Part shown: in pieces, positions 1 through 5,508 of the stretch | How the letters are laid out: the number at the start of each line of letters is the position of its first letter | Numbering within the stretch: position 1 is the first letter of the stretch | Assembly: GCA_002448975.1 (NCBI GenBank) | Contig: DKBO01000163.1 | Coordinates: forward strand, 1 to 5,508 | Direction of reading: 5' to 3' | Origin: Nitrospiraceae bacterium UBA6898 | GTDB lineage: Bacteria; Nitrospirota; Thermodesulfovibrionia; Thermodesulfovibrionales; UBA6898 | DNA length: 5,508 bases | Notes under the pieces: model-generated | Databases searched by the model: none | Told to the model about the DNA's origin: nothing | Seen by the model: only the letters and a program-made list of their open reading frames with translations | Made by a program: the position numbers and the translations under genes

Positions 1-728
1 TCGCTGTGGGCATCAGGAAGCCAGTTATGCAGGGGTACCAGCCCGACCTTCGTCCCATACCCGACCATCAGAAAAACGAAGGCGAGGGACAGGACCGTCG
101 GTTCGAGGCTGCCGCTCACCCTGATCAGGTTTGTCCAGAGCAGTGCCTCGCCTCCTTCGCCGAGCACCTTTTCAGCGGCAAAATAGAGCAGCACGGTCCC
201 GAAAAGGGCCTGGGCAATGCCGACACCGCAGAGGATGAAATATTTCCATGCCGCCTCAATCGCGGTCGGCGTCCGGTACAGCGATACCAGCAGCACCGTG
301 GATAGCGTCGCAAGCTCCATGGCGATCCAGAGAACGCCGACATTATTGGTCAGGAGGCAGAGAAGCATGGCAAAGATGAAGAGCTGGAACATGGCATGAT
401 AAAACCGCATCCCCACATGGCCGACACGGCCATGTTCACGCTCCCTGCGCATATACCGCCGGCTGAAAACCGCGGTGGTCATCGACACGAAGGCCGTGAG
501 CACCGAGAGATAGACGTTGAAGGCGTCGACAAAGAAGAACCTTCCTCCTGCAAGCATGGGACCCTGCACATATACCTCAAGCGCCAGGCCAATACCGACG
601 GCAAAGGTGGCTGCGGAACCCAGGATGTTTATCTCGGGGGCAAACTTCCGGTCTCCCACAAAGGCGAGCACGGCACTGGCGCAGAACGGCACACCGAGAA
701 GGACGAGAAGCATGACACTGCTGTTCAC
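1..728 (-). CDS. hyfF: Hydrogenase-4 component F-like antiporter subunit (N-terminal 242 aa, cut by left edge)
   Basis: This is a proton-pumping-type membrane subunit of the NuoM/NuoN/Mrp antiporter family, as found in Hyf/Hyc hydrogenase and Ehr complexes. Seven hydrophobic segments are visible, at roughly residues 4-23, 34-55, 68-88, 109-127, 130-150, 162-184 and 210-228. The key antiporter residues are present: Glu138 in AMELATL and Lys227 in GYGTKVGLVPLHNWLPDAHS, the family's signature loop. The start is GTG at 728. It lies 2 bases after the hyfE stop, with GGAGGAG 8 bases upstream inside the end of hyfE; the first ATG (codon 6) is too far from that site. E. coli HyfF is about 526 aa, so a little under half is seen. 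Fourth gene of the minus-strand operon. HyfF is favoured over HyfD by its place directly after hyfE and by its sequence, but the two are paralogues and the C-terminus is missing. Confidence 0.9.
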   Translation of the reverse strand, partial: MNSSVMLLVLLGVPFCASAVLAFVGDRKFAPEINILGSAATFAVGIGLALEVYVQGPMLAGGRFFFVDAFNVYLSVLTAFVSMTTAVFSRRYMRREREHGRVGHVGMRFYHAMFQLFIFAMLLCLLTNNVGVLWIAMELATLSTVLLVSLYRTPTAIEAAWKYFILCGVGIAQALFGTVLLYFAAEKVLGEGGEALLWTNLIRVSGSLEPTVLSLAFVFLMVGYGTKVGLVPLHNWLPDAHS

Positions 729-730
729 GT

Positions 731-1399
731 TCAGTTCTCCTCCTTCAGTTTTGCCATCTGCTCCACATCGAGGCTGTCAAAGGTGGTATGGATATGGAAG
801 AAGAATATGCCGAAGATAAACGCCGCGATGAGCACATCGAGCGCAACCCCCAGCTCGACGACAAGCGGCATCCCGTAGGTGGCGCTTGTCGCCGCGAAAA
901 AGAGGCCGTTCTCAAGGGCGAGGAATCCGATAATCTGCGTGACCGCGTGTCTTCGCGTGATCATCATGAGAAGCCCGAGCATGACCGTGGCAAGCGCTAC
1001 GGCAAGCGTTGACCGGGTTATGAGCGTGGACAGCTGCCGGATGGGCGCCGTGAGGTGATAGGAAAAGATGACCAGGGCAATGCCGATCATCATGGTCATG
1101 GGGATATTGACTACCGTCTCGACCTCCTTGCGGATCTTGAGCCGGTTGATCAGCACATGGAGAATATACGGGAGCAGCACCACCTTCAGCGAAAGGGTCA
1201 GTACGGACGAGATGTAGAGATGATGCTTGTTCGCGACAAAGCCGACAACGGCGGTGTTCAGCGAAAGGAAGAGACCCTGCCAGGCAAACAGATGGATGAG
1301 GCCGTAGACCCTCTTCTGCACCAGCATGCCGAACGCGGTGAGCAGCACCAGGGCTGCCAGAAAACTGCTTATCTGTGAAGCGATCTGCAGGTCCATCAT
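731..1399 (-). CDS. hyfE: Hydrogenase-4 component E-like, NuoK-related membrane subunit
   Basis: Small integral membrane subunit of the proton-translocating arm, 222 aa; E. coli HyfE is about 216. About seven hydrophobic segments are seen. The NuoK-like half is at the C-terminus: Glu163 in GFLALENGLFFAA and Glu182 in PLVVELGVALDVL match the two membrane glutamates that carry protons in NuoK. Lys72 (SLKVVLLPYIL) is a further buried charge. The start is the first of two ATGs (1399, alternative 1396), giving MMDLQ; ATG at 1399 shares one base with the hyfC stop (TGATG). No good Shine-Dalgarno precedes it, so translation is probably coupled to hyfC. The frame stays open upstream to 1663 but that part overlaps hyfC and is not family-like. 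It ends 2 bases before hyfF. Confidence 0.93.
   Translation of the reverse strand: MMDLQIASQISSFLAALVLLTAFGMLVQKRVYGLIHLFAWQGLFLSLNTAVVGFVANKHHLYISSVLTLSLKVVLLPYILHVLINRLKIRKEVETVVNIPMTMMIGIALVIFSYHLTAPIRQLSTLITRSTLAVALATVMLGLLMMITRRHAVTQIIGFLALENGLFFAATSATYGMPLVVELGVALDVLIAAFIFGIFFFHIHTTFDSLDVEQMAKLKEEN
737..745 (-). promoter_or_regulatory. Strong ribosome binding site deciding the GTG start of hyfF
   Basis: AAGGAGGAG lies within the last codons of hyfE (encoding KEE) and ends 8 bases before GTG at 728. It is the only strong Shine-Dalgarno match at the three internal junctions of the operon. This suggests hyfF can be initiated independently, while hyfC and hyfE rely on coupling. Confidence 0.75.
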
Positions 1400-2343
1400 C
1401 AGTCCAGGATATAATAGGCCAGCATGCCCAGTGTTGCCAGCAGGAATGCAGACCCCAGGAATTCGGTCAGACGGAACAGCCGCATCTTCGCCAGCCCGGT
1501 CTCTATCAGGACAAGGACCACACCGGATGCTCCCAGCTTGAGCAGCAGGAACAGGAATGCACGCACCGCACCGGCAGCGGTCGCCGTCACATCGATGCCC
1601 CAGGGAAAAAACAGGACTGCCCCCAGCGCCATAAACAGCATCAGCTTCATCATCCCCGCCCACTCGATGAGCGCCAGGTGTCGTCCCGAATATTCAAGAA
1701 TCATTGCCTCATGGACCATGGTAAGCTCCAGGTGCGTCGCAGGATTGTCCACAGGGATTCTGCCGGTCTCCGCAAGGCTGATCAGGACAAAGGCAAGGAA
1801 GGCAAAGGCAAGATAGGGCCGCAATTGGATCTGCCCGCTGAAGATCACCGTAACTATCTGCGACAGGGAAGTTGACCTGCAGGCCAGCGACAGGGTGAAT
1901 ATGGCCATGAGCATAGCCGGTTCTGCCAGGGAGGCAATAGTCATCTCCCTGCTCGATCCCATGCCGCCGAATGCCGTGCCGATGTCCATGCCTGCCAGGG
2001 CAGTGAAGAAACGGGCTATGGCAAAAAGAGCAACGAGGACGATGACATCGGCCGTTGCGGACAACGGAAGATCAACCGACAGCATAGGGATGATTCCTCC
2101 GGCAAGCACCGTCGTTCCGAACACGAGGTAGGGTGTAAAGCGGAATACCCAGGAGGCGTTCTCGGCAAGAACCACATTTTTGGCAAAAAGCTTCCTGATG
2201 TCCCGGTAGGGCTGAAACAGACCGGCCGATGTTCTGCCCTGGGACCAGCACTTCAGCATCCTCACCCATCCGACAAAGGCAGGCGAAATGCCCAGGACGA
2301 TCATGATCTGAAGAATCTCTGTCATAAAAGGATAGAGGTTCAT
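1399..2343 (-). CDS. hyfC: Hydrogenase-4 component C-like, NuoH-related membrane subunit
   Basis: NuoH/HyfC-family subunit that joins the membrane arm to the catalytic hydrophilic arm; 314 aa, close to family length. About eight hydrophobic segments are seen (near 8-30, 68-90, 98-117, 140-158, 174-191, 228-250, 259-282, 293-313). Signature regions are clear: FGGMGSSREMTIASLAEPA at about 125-143, and AETGRIPVDNPATHLELT followed by MVHEAMILEYSGR at about 191-221. The second is rich in the acidic residues (Glu192, Glu206, Glu212, Glu217) of the loop that meets the large and small subunits. The start ATG at 2343 overlaps the hyfB stop by four bases (ATGA) and has no Shine-Dalgarno, which fits coupled translation. 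Met7 is a possible later start, also without a ribosome site. In E. coli the next gene is hyfD; here it is hyfE. Confidence 0.95.
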   Translation of the reverse strand: MNLYPFMTEILQIMIVLGISPAFVGWVRMLKCWSQGRTSAGLFQPYRDIRKLFAKNVVLAENASWVFRFTPYLVFGTTVLAGGIIPMLSVDLPLSATADVIVLVALFAIARFFTALAGMDIGTAFGGMGSSREMTIASLAEPAMLMAIFTLSLACRSTSLSQIVTVIFSGQIQLRPYLAFAFLAFVLISLAETGRIPVDNPATHLELTMVHEAMILEYSGRHLALIEWAGMMKLMLFMALGAVLFFPWGIDVTATAAGAVRAFLFLLLKLGASGVVLVLIETGLAKMRLFRLTEFLGSAFLLATLGMLAYYILD

Positions 2344-4382
2344 CGCAGGAACAGGAGCAGCACGATAATGGTCACAAAGGAATAAATAAGGTACGCCTGG
2401 ATTCGGCCCTGCTGGAGCCGTCCCACCCGGCGCGATAGCCAGAAGCTCGCATCAACAAGCGGCCGGTACAGCCATCCCCAGAAACGGTCCCGTATGCGGA
2501 GCGTATACTGCATCCTCCCCGGGACGGTCCGATGGGGAGCCTGCGGGTTCATCTTCACCTGTTCCCTGATATGGAAGAAGAAGCCGAATATCCGTCGTAT
2601 GGGCATGGCAAAGGCCGTGGCTGTGTACTGCATGCGCGGCGTCACCTTCTCGAATCCGCAGTCCCAGAGCGGCACCCGCGTGATCGATCCTGATCGCACA
2701 TGCAGCAGCAGGTAGGCGATGACGATGACCGACAGCGTCACCAGAAATACAAGGGGTCCGGAATAGGAGGCCCGCTCCGGGGCAACTGGCGTCAGCCACA
2801 TCCAGCCGAAGGCGCCCGCTGTCGTACCGATGCGCGATCCCACAAGCTGCTCCGGCACGGTGTCCATCCAGTCAATAACGACGGTCGGCAGCACACCAAG
2901 GGCAAGGCACAAAAGAGCCGCAATAATCATGCCGCTTCTCATAAACCAGTCCACTTCCTGAACGTGCGGCTGATGATGACCGCGCCAATGTCCGAGGAAG
3001 GTCACGCCGAATGCCTTTACAAAGCAGGCGGCCGCCAGAGCTGCTGTCAGGGCCAGGAGCGCCGCTCCCAGAGGGATGAGAAGCTTCATCAGCGGACTCG
3101 GCAGCGATGGTGAAAGCAGGAATGCCTGGAAGGTAAGCCATTCAGAGACAAAACCGTTAAAGGGCGGAAGTCCTGCTATGGAAACACTTCCCACGAGGAA
3201 GAGTGCCGCAGTCCAGGGCATAAGATGTATCAATCCGCCCATTTCCTCCATGTTTCTTTCGTGGCTCGCATGAAGCACGGCACCGGCACCCATGAAGAGA
3301 AGCCCTTTGAAGATCGCGTGGTTTAACGTGTGATAGAGTCCGGCAATGAGGGCAAGAGAGGAGAGCAGGGGAAAATCAAAGGAGCGGAAGATCATGGACA
3401 GACCGATGCCGATAAGGATGATCCCGATATTTTCGACCGAATGATATGCCAGGAGCCTCTTGAGATCGTGCTGCATCAGGGCATAGAGCACGCCCATGAC
3501 AGCTGAAATGAGGCCGAATACCAGGACAATCGATCCCCACCACCAGGGGAAAACCCCGATGAGATCAAAGGTCACACGGACAATGCCGTATATGGCGGTC
3601 TTGAGCATCACGCCGCTCATCAGGGCCGAGATATTGGACGGGGCGACCGGATGGGCCTCAGGAAGCCAGATATGCAGGGGGATCACCCCGGCCTTTGCCG
3701 CAAAACCGAAGAATGCGAGCAAAAAGGCGGCGGTTGCCCAGACAGCAGGAAACTCCGCCTGGCGCATGGCGTCGAAGGTATATCCATGGAACCCCTCAAA
3801 GCCTGTAGCCAGTCCGGACATCACCCCAAACGACAGGAGTATCGCCAGAGCGCCCACATGGGCAACGACCATATACAGGAAAGCCGCTCTCCTGTTCTCG
3901 ACGCGTTCATCTTCAAACAGGACAAGGAAATAGGAAGCAGCTGCCATAAGCTCCCAGGATATGAGAAAGAAGAGGGCATCGTCGGCAATGATGACCATGA
4001 ACATGCCGGCAAGGAACAATGCGTAAAAGATGACGAGACGGCTTATCGGCCGCTGTTTGCTGATCTCTCTGACGTAACCTATGGAATAGATGGACACGAC
4101 AAATGAAAGTATCCCCACAACGGTGATGAAAAAACCTGCAAGGGGGTCAAGCCGCAGATGAAAGGGCAGATCGGGAAGGCCGATCGACATGATTGCCTGG
4201 CTTGTGGTACTCCAGCCGACCACCCGGACACCGGCAACCGTGGCTGACAACGAGGCAACAGCGGAAACAGCGAAGCTTACCACGACCAGCAGTCGCTGCC
4301 TCCTGCCCAGGAGGAGTGCAAGTACCGCCATGCCCAGGAGCAGGAATATGGCGCTCCCGGCAAGATTCAGGGGGTCCATCAT
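2340..4382 (-). CDS. hyfB: Hydrogenase-4 component B-like antiporter subunit
   Basis: Large antiporter-like subunit of the NuoL/HyfB/HycC type, 680 aa (E. coli HyfB is about 672). It should form part of the ion-translocating arm. About sixteen hydrophobic segments can be counted. The Proton_antipo_M-type core covers roughly 120-420. Its buried charges are present: Glu144 (SWELM), Lys230 (FAAKAGVIPLHIWLPEAHP), Lys261 (MLKTAIYG), Lys308/His314 (QHDLKRLLAYHSVENIG) and Lys359 (HAIFKGLLFMGAG). The HyfB-type tail includes PLWDCGFEKVTPRMQYTATA at about 571-590 and a last membrane helix at about 661-679. The start is ATG at 4382 (a second ATG follows). No standard in-frame start lies upstream before a TAA, and no Shine-Dalgarno sits close by; the stop of an 18-codon leader ORF overlaps this ATG. 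First structural gene of the operon. Confidence 0.95.
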   Translation of the reverse strand: MMDPLNLAGSAIFLLLGMAVLALLLGRRQRLLVVVSFAVSAVASLSATVAGVRVVGWSTTSQAIMSIGLPDLPFHLRLDPLAGFFITVVGILSFVVSIYSIGYVREISKQRPISRLVIFYALFLAGMFMVIIADDALFFLISWELMAAASYFLVLFEDERVENRRAAFLYMVVAHVGALAILLSFGVMSGLATGFEGFHGYTFDAMRQAEFPAVWATAAFLLAFFGFAAKAGVIPLHIWLPEAHPVAPSNISALMSGVMLKTAIYGIVRVTFDLIGVFPWWWGSIVLVFGLISAVMGVLYALMQHDLKRLLAYHSVENIGIILIGIGLSMIFRSFDFPLLSSLALIAGLYHTLNHAIFKGLLFMGAGAVLHASHERNMEEMGGLIHLMPWTAALFLVGSVSIAGLPPFNGFVSEWLTFQAFLLSPSLPSPLMKLLIPLGAALLALTAALAAACFVKAFGVTFLGHWRGHHQPHVQEVDWFMRSGMIIAALLCLALGVLPTVVIDWMDTVPEQLVGSRIGTTAGAFGWMWLTPVAPERASYSGPLVFLVTLSVIVIAYLLLHVRSGSITRVPLWDCGFEKVTPRMQYTATAFAMPIRRIFGFFFHIREQVKMNPQAPHRTVPGRMQYTLRIRDRFWGWLYRPLVDASFWLSRRVGRLQQGRIQAYLIYSFVTIIVLLLFLR

Positions 4383-4435
4383 AGGGCAGCGCCGGTGCCG
4401 TAGCTCGTCGCGTTCTTGCTCACGTGTCCTGTCAC
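4379..4435 (-). CDS. Putative 18-codon leader ORF coupled to hyfB
   Basis: A GTG at 4435 sits 6 bases after a strong GGAGG and opens an ORF of 18 codons with no resemblance I recognise (VTGHVSKNATSYGTGAAL, first residue Met if used as start). Its TGA overlaps the first hyfB ATG as ATGA, the same overlap seen between hyfB and hyfC. hyfB has no ribosome site of its own, so the leader could deliver ribosomes to it by termination-reinitiation. A second in-frame GTG (codon 5, at 4423) is an alternative start. The peptide is polar and is neither a signal nor a membrane segment. The start-to-stop layout is directly visible; expression and role are inference. It could also just be a chance short frame. 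Confidence 0.5.
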   Translation of the reverse strand: MTGHVSKNATSYGTGAAL

Positions 4436-4441
4436 CCCTTT

Positions 4442-4446
4442 CCTCC
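4442..4446 (-). promoter_or_regulatory. Shine-Dalgarno serving the leader ORF rather than hyfB
   Basis: GGAGG on the minus strand is followed by 6 bases and then GTG at 4435. It lies about 59 bases upstream of the hyfB ATG, too far to serve it directly. This is the only strong ribosome site between the promoter and hyfB. Confidence 0.7.
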
Positions 4447-4462
4447 GTGAAAATGCTGCTGC

Positions 4463-4493
4463 ATTATACCACCAAACAACTTCCTTGTAGCAA
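4463..4493 (-). promoter_or_regulatory. Sigma-70-type promoter for the hyf operon
   Basis: A perfect TATAAT on the minus strand (4468 to 4463) lies 17 bases upstream of the leader ORF's GGAGG. The -35 is weak: TTGCTA with a 19-base spacer (4493-4488), or GCTACA with a 17-base spacer (4491-4486). Transcription would start near 4456, giving an untranslated leader of about 20 bases before the GTG. A weak -35 with a good -10 is common in activator-dependent promoters. Seen: the hexamers. Inferred: promoter activity. Confidence 0.6.
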
Positions 4494-4540
4494 TCCGATA
4501 TTGACCGTCAGTACCGTCGACAGCCTCTTCTGCGCGGCAA

Positions 4541-4549
4541 TGCTATAAT
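4541..4549 (+). promoter_or_regulatory. Extended -10 promoter for the NYN-nuclease gene
   Basis: TGCTATAAT is an exact match to the extended -10 consensus (TG-N-TATAAT). No good -35 is found at 16 to 18 bases upstream, which extended -10 promoters do not strictly need. TTGACC at 4501-4506 is too far away to pair with it. Transcription would begin near 4556, placing AGGAGG (4566-4571) about 10 bases from the 5' end. Divergent from the hyf promoter. Confidence 0.6.
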
Positions 4550-4553
4550 AGCA
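4541..4553. repeat. 13-base palindrome over the plus-strand -10
   Basis: TGCTAT-A-ATAGCA is a perfect inverted repeat around one central base. It contains the whole extended -10 of the plus-strand promoter, so a dimeric regulator bound here could block that promoter. It lies about 85 bases upstream of the likely hyf start site. AT-rich -10 elements are partly self-complementary, so the symmetry may be a chance by-product. Confidence 0.4.
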
Positions 4554-4565
4554 CCATATTTCTTC

Positions 4566-4571
4566 AGGAGG
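4566..4571 (+). promoter_or_regulatory. AGGAGG ribosome binding site that points to an ATT start
   Basis: AGGAGG is a full Shine-Dalgarno match followed by ACTGTC and then ATT at 4578, an ideal 6-base gap. No ATG, GTG or TTG in the nuclease frame lies within range, so this site is the main evidence for the unusual start codon. Confidence 0.75.
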
Positions 4572-4577
4572 ACTGTC

Positions 4578-5072
4578 ATTAGCGCTGTCATCATAGACGG
4601 GTATAACCTCATCGGCATACAGCACCGGGACCTCCGGAAGAAACGGGAGGAGCTCATACAACAGCTTATCGGCTACAAAAAGCTGAAGGGTCATGACATA
4701 ACCGTTGTGTTCGACGGCTGGAAAACCGGCGGCCATCGCGAAGAACATCTCGCAACAGGCGGCATACGCATCATCTACTCGCGGCTGGGGGATACGGCGG
4801 ATGACCTGATCCGGAAGATGCTCATGCAGGACGGAAAGGAACGGATCGTCATTACCTCTGACCGGCATATCTCACAGCATGCATGGTCGGCAGGAGCAGT
4901 TCCGGTGCCTTCTGACCTGTTCCGGATACGACTGGAACAGTGCGGCAGCCAGACGGGCAGCGAGGGCTGCGGGAAGCCGGAAGATGATGACGATGCCATG
5001 CCGCAAAAAGGTAACGCGCGGCGGCCGTCGAAAAAGGACAAGGCGCTCTTGCGGGTCCTCAGGAAGCTGTAA
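4578..5072 (+). CDS. YacP/Rae1-like NYN-domain protein, probable ribonuclease, ATT start
   Basis: Predicted cytoplasmic protein of 164 aa in the NYN (PIN-like) family, close to the YacP group. Its best-known member, B. subtilis Rae1 (YacP), cuts mRNA in the ribosomal A site. Conserved features run in order: the first strand SAVIIDGYNLIG (Asp7, Asn10), a basic helix at about 16-38, VVFDGWKTGG (Asp46), YSRLGDTADDLIRK (Asp72, Asp75, Asp76) and IVITSDRHI (Asp95). These acidic residues would bind the catalytic metal. Residues 120-150 are a low-complexity linker with EDDDD at 135-139, and the tail is basic (RRPSKKDK to RKL). The first standard start in frame is GTG at 4707, inside the VVFDG strand, which would remove the first catalytic Asp. 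ATT at 4578, six bases after AGGAGG, restores the whole fold. The frame is open upstream to 4491 without ATG, GTG or TTG. The stop overlaps the next gene. Family assignment is firm; RNA target unknown. Confidence 0.87.
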   Translation: MSAVIIDGYNLIGIQHRDLRKKREELIQQLIGYKKLKGHDITVVFDGWKTGGHREEHLATGGIRIIYSRLGDTADDLIRKMLMQDGKERIVITSDRHISQHAWSAGAVPVPSDLFRIRLEQCGSQTGSEGCGKPEDDDDAMPQKGNARRPSKKDKALLRVLRKL

Positions 5073-5508
5073 TGCTCAGGTTTTTTCTTCGGCTCAGGCC
5101 TGCCGATGCCCTGAACTTCTTCTTTCTCCTTACGCTCACAGTCATTACCTTCGCCTTCCGCCGTGAGCTGGACCATGCAGCGTATCTCGTCCTGCTCTAT
5201 TCCGGGCTCTTCCTCGCGCAGGCCCTCCTGCTTCTGTCCAGGGGAAAGGGCAGCATGTTTCACTGGGGCTATCACCTGATATTTCCGACAATATCTATCC
5301 TCGCGATCTTTGACAGCTTTGAGCATCTTGTGCACAGCATCAATCCGCGGGACATCGATCCTCTGCTCATCAGGCTCGACTACCTGCTGTTTGGGGGGCA
5401 CCCTACGGTCATGATGGAACAGATCATGACGCCCTTGCTGACCGATCTGCTTCAGCTGACATATGCAAGCTATTATTTTCTCCCCATAACGCTCGGGGCG
5501 GTCCTCCT
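5072..5508 (+). CDS. Membrane protein, probable PAP2-family phosphatase (N-terminal 145 aa, cut by right edge)
   Basis: The ATG at 5072 shares one base with the TAA of the NYN gene (TAATG), so the two are co-transcribed and probably translationally coupled. The visible part has a short basic N-terminus (MLRFFLRLRP) and hydrophobic segments near 14-29, 37-55, 67-80 and 122-145. It also has the stretch DIDPLLIRLDYLLFGGHPT (94-112) followed by LLQLTYASYYFLPI, which resembles the N-terminal part of PAP2/Aur1-like (PAP2_3) membrane phosphatases. Those act on lipid phosphates or polyprenyl phosphates at the membrane. The catalytic motifs of the family (KxxxxxxRP, SGH and SRxxxxxHxxxD) would lie beyond the window, so activity cannot be judged. 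The assignment rests on pattern recall from the N-terminus; another multi-pass membrane family remains possible. Confidence 0.65.
   Translation, partial: MLRFFLRLRPADALNFFFLLTLTVITFAFRRELDHAAYLVLLYSGLFLAQALLLLSRGKGSMFHWGYHLIFPTISILAIFDSFEHLVHSINPRDIDPLLIRLDYLLFGGHPTVMMEQIMTPLLTDLLQLTYASYYFLPITLGAVL

Noticed and set aside
1400..1663. An 88-residue N-terminal extension of hyfE in the same open frame
   Set aside because: It overlaps the well-conserved hyfC C-terminus, is compositionally odd (Cys, Arg and Gly rich), and the family length and first helix fit the ATG at 1399.
396..1875. Several long plus-strand frames (396-878, 1055-1378, 1375-1875) under hyfC, hyfE and hyfF
   Set aside because: They are antisense to strongly conserved membrane subunits, polar and His/Gln/Lys rich as expected for the complement of hydrophobic codons, and lack family features.
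791..2582. An exact 15-base direct repeat (GATATGGAAGAAGAA at 791-805 and 2568-2582)
   Set aside because: On the coding strand both copies encode FFFHI next to a hydrophobic helix in hyfE and hyfB; codon choice for Phe-Phe-Phe-His-Ile explains the match and no mobile-element features surround it.
4501..4529. TTGACC as a -35 box for the NYN gene
   Set aside because: At 17-base spacing the -10 would be CCTCTT, and the true TATAAT is about 37 bases away, too far to pair.
4464..4868. A 134-codon minus-strand frame running from the NYN gene into the hyf promoter
   Set aside because: It runs across the hyf -10 region and is antisense to the NYN domain; it resembles no family I know.
4707..5072. 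The NYN gene starting at GTG 4707
   Set aside because: This start falls within the VVFDG strand, removes the first strand with its catalytic Asp, and has no well-placed Shine-Dalgarno.
4775..5401. A 208-codon minus-strand frame opposite the NYN and PAP2-like genes
   Set aside because: It is antisense to a clearly conserved NYN domain and a coupled membrane gene. Its product is low-complexity and charged, with no recognisable domain.

Overview
This window appears to be bacterial, moderately GC-rich chromosomal DNA. It holds two divergent gene groups separated by about 195 bases of regulatory DNA. Five proteins can be placed in families, and all reading frames are intact. Frequent ATA (Ile) and AGG/CGG (Arg) codons argue against an enteric host. 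The gene set would fit an anaerobic lineage such as Nitrospirota or Desulfobacterota, but the window has no phylogenetic marker, so this is only a guess.

Positions 1 to 4382, minus strand (read right to left), hold the membrane arm of a group-4 [NiFe]-hydrogenase-type complex related to complex I. The order is hyfB (antiporter-like, 680 aa), hyfC (NuoH-like, 314 aa), hyfE (NuoK-like, 222 aa) and hyfF (antiporter-like, first 242 aa, cut by the left edge). The junctions are a 4-base overlap, a 1-base overlap and a 2-base gap, as in a tightly coupled operon. The E. coli operon has hyfD between hyfC and hyfE; here there is none. The hydrophilic arm (HyfG, HyfI and Fe-S proteins) must lie beyond the left edge if it exists. 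The window therefore cannot tell a true hydrogenase or formate hydrogenlyase from the hydrogenase-related Ehr complexes that lack nickel ligands.

Positions 4383 to 4577 are the divergent control region. On the minus strand there is a consensus TATAAT and then a strong GGAGG. That ribosome site is correctly spaced for an 18-codon leader ORF, not for hyfB. The leader's stop codon overlaps the hyfB ATG, so hyfB is probably translated by coupling. On the plus strand there is an extended -10 (TGCTATAAT) inside a 13-base palindrome.

Positions 4578 to 5508, plus strand, hold a YacP/Rae1-like NYN-domain nuclease gene whose best start is a rare ATT codon, six bases after AGGAGG. Its stop overlaps the ATG (TAATG) of a membrane protein that resembles the N-terminus of PAP2-family phosphatases and is cut by the right edge.

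I see no RNA gene, mobile element, CRISPR array or terminator. No wholly new system is visible. The most unusual points are the ATT start, the coupled leader ORF, and a possible short-ORF/Rae1-type link between the two sides.
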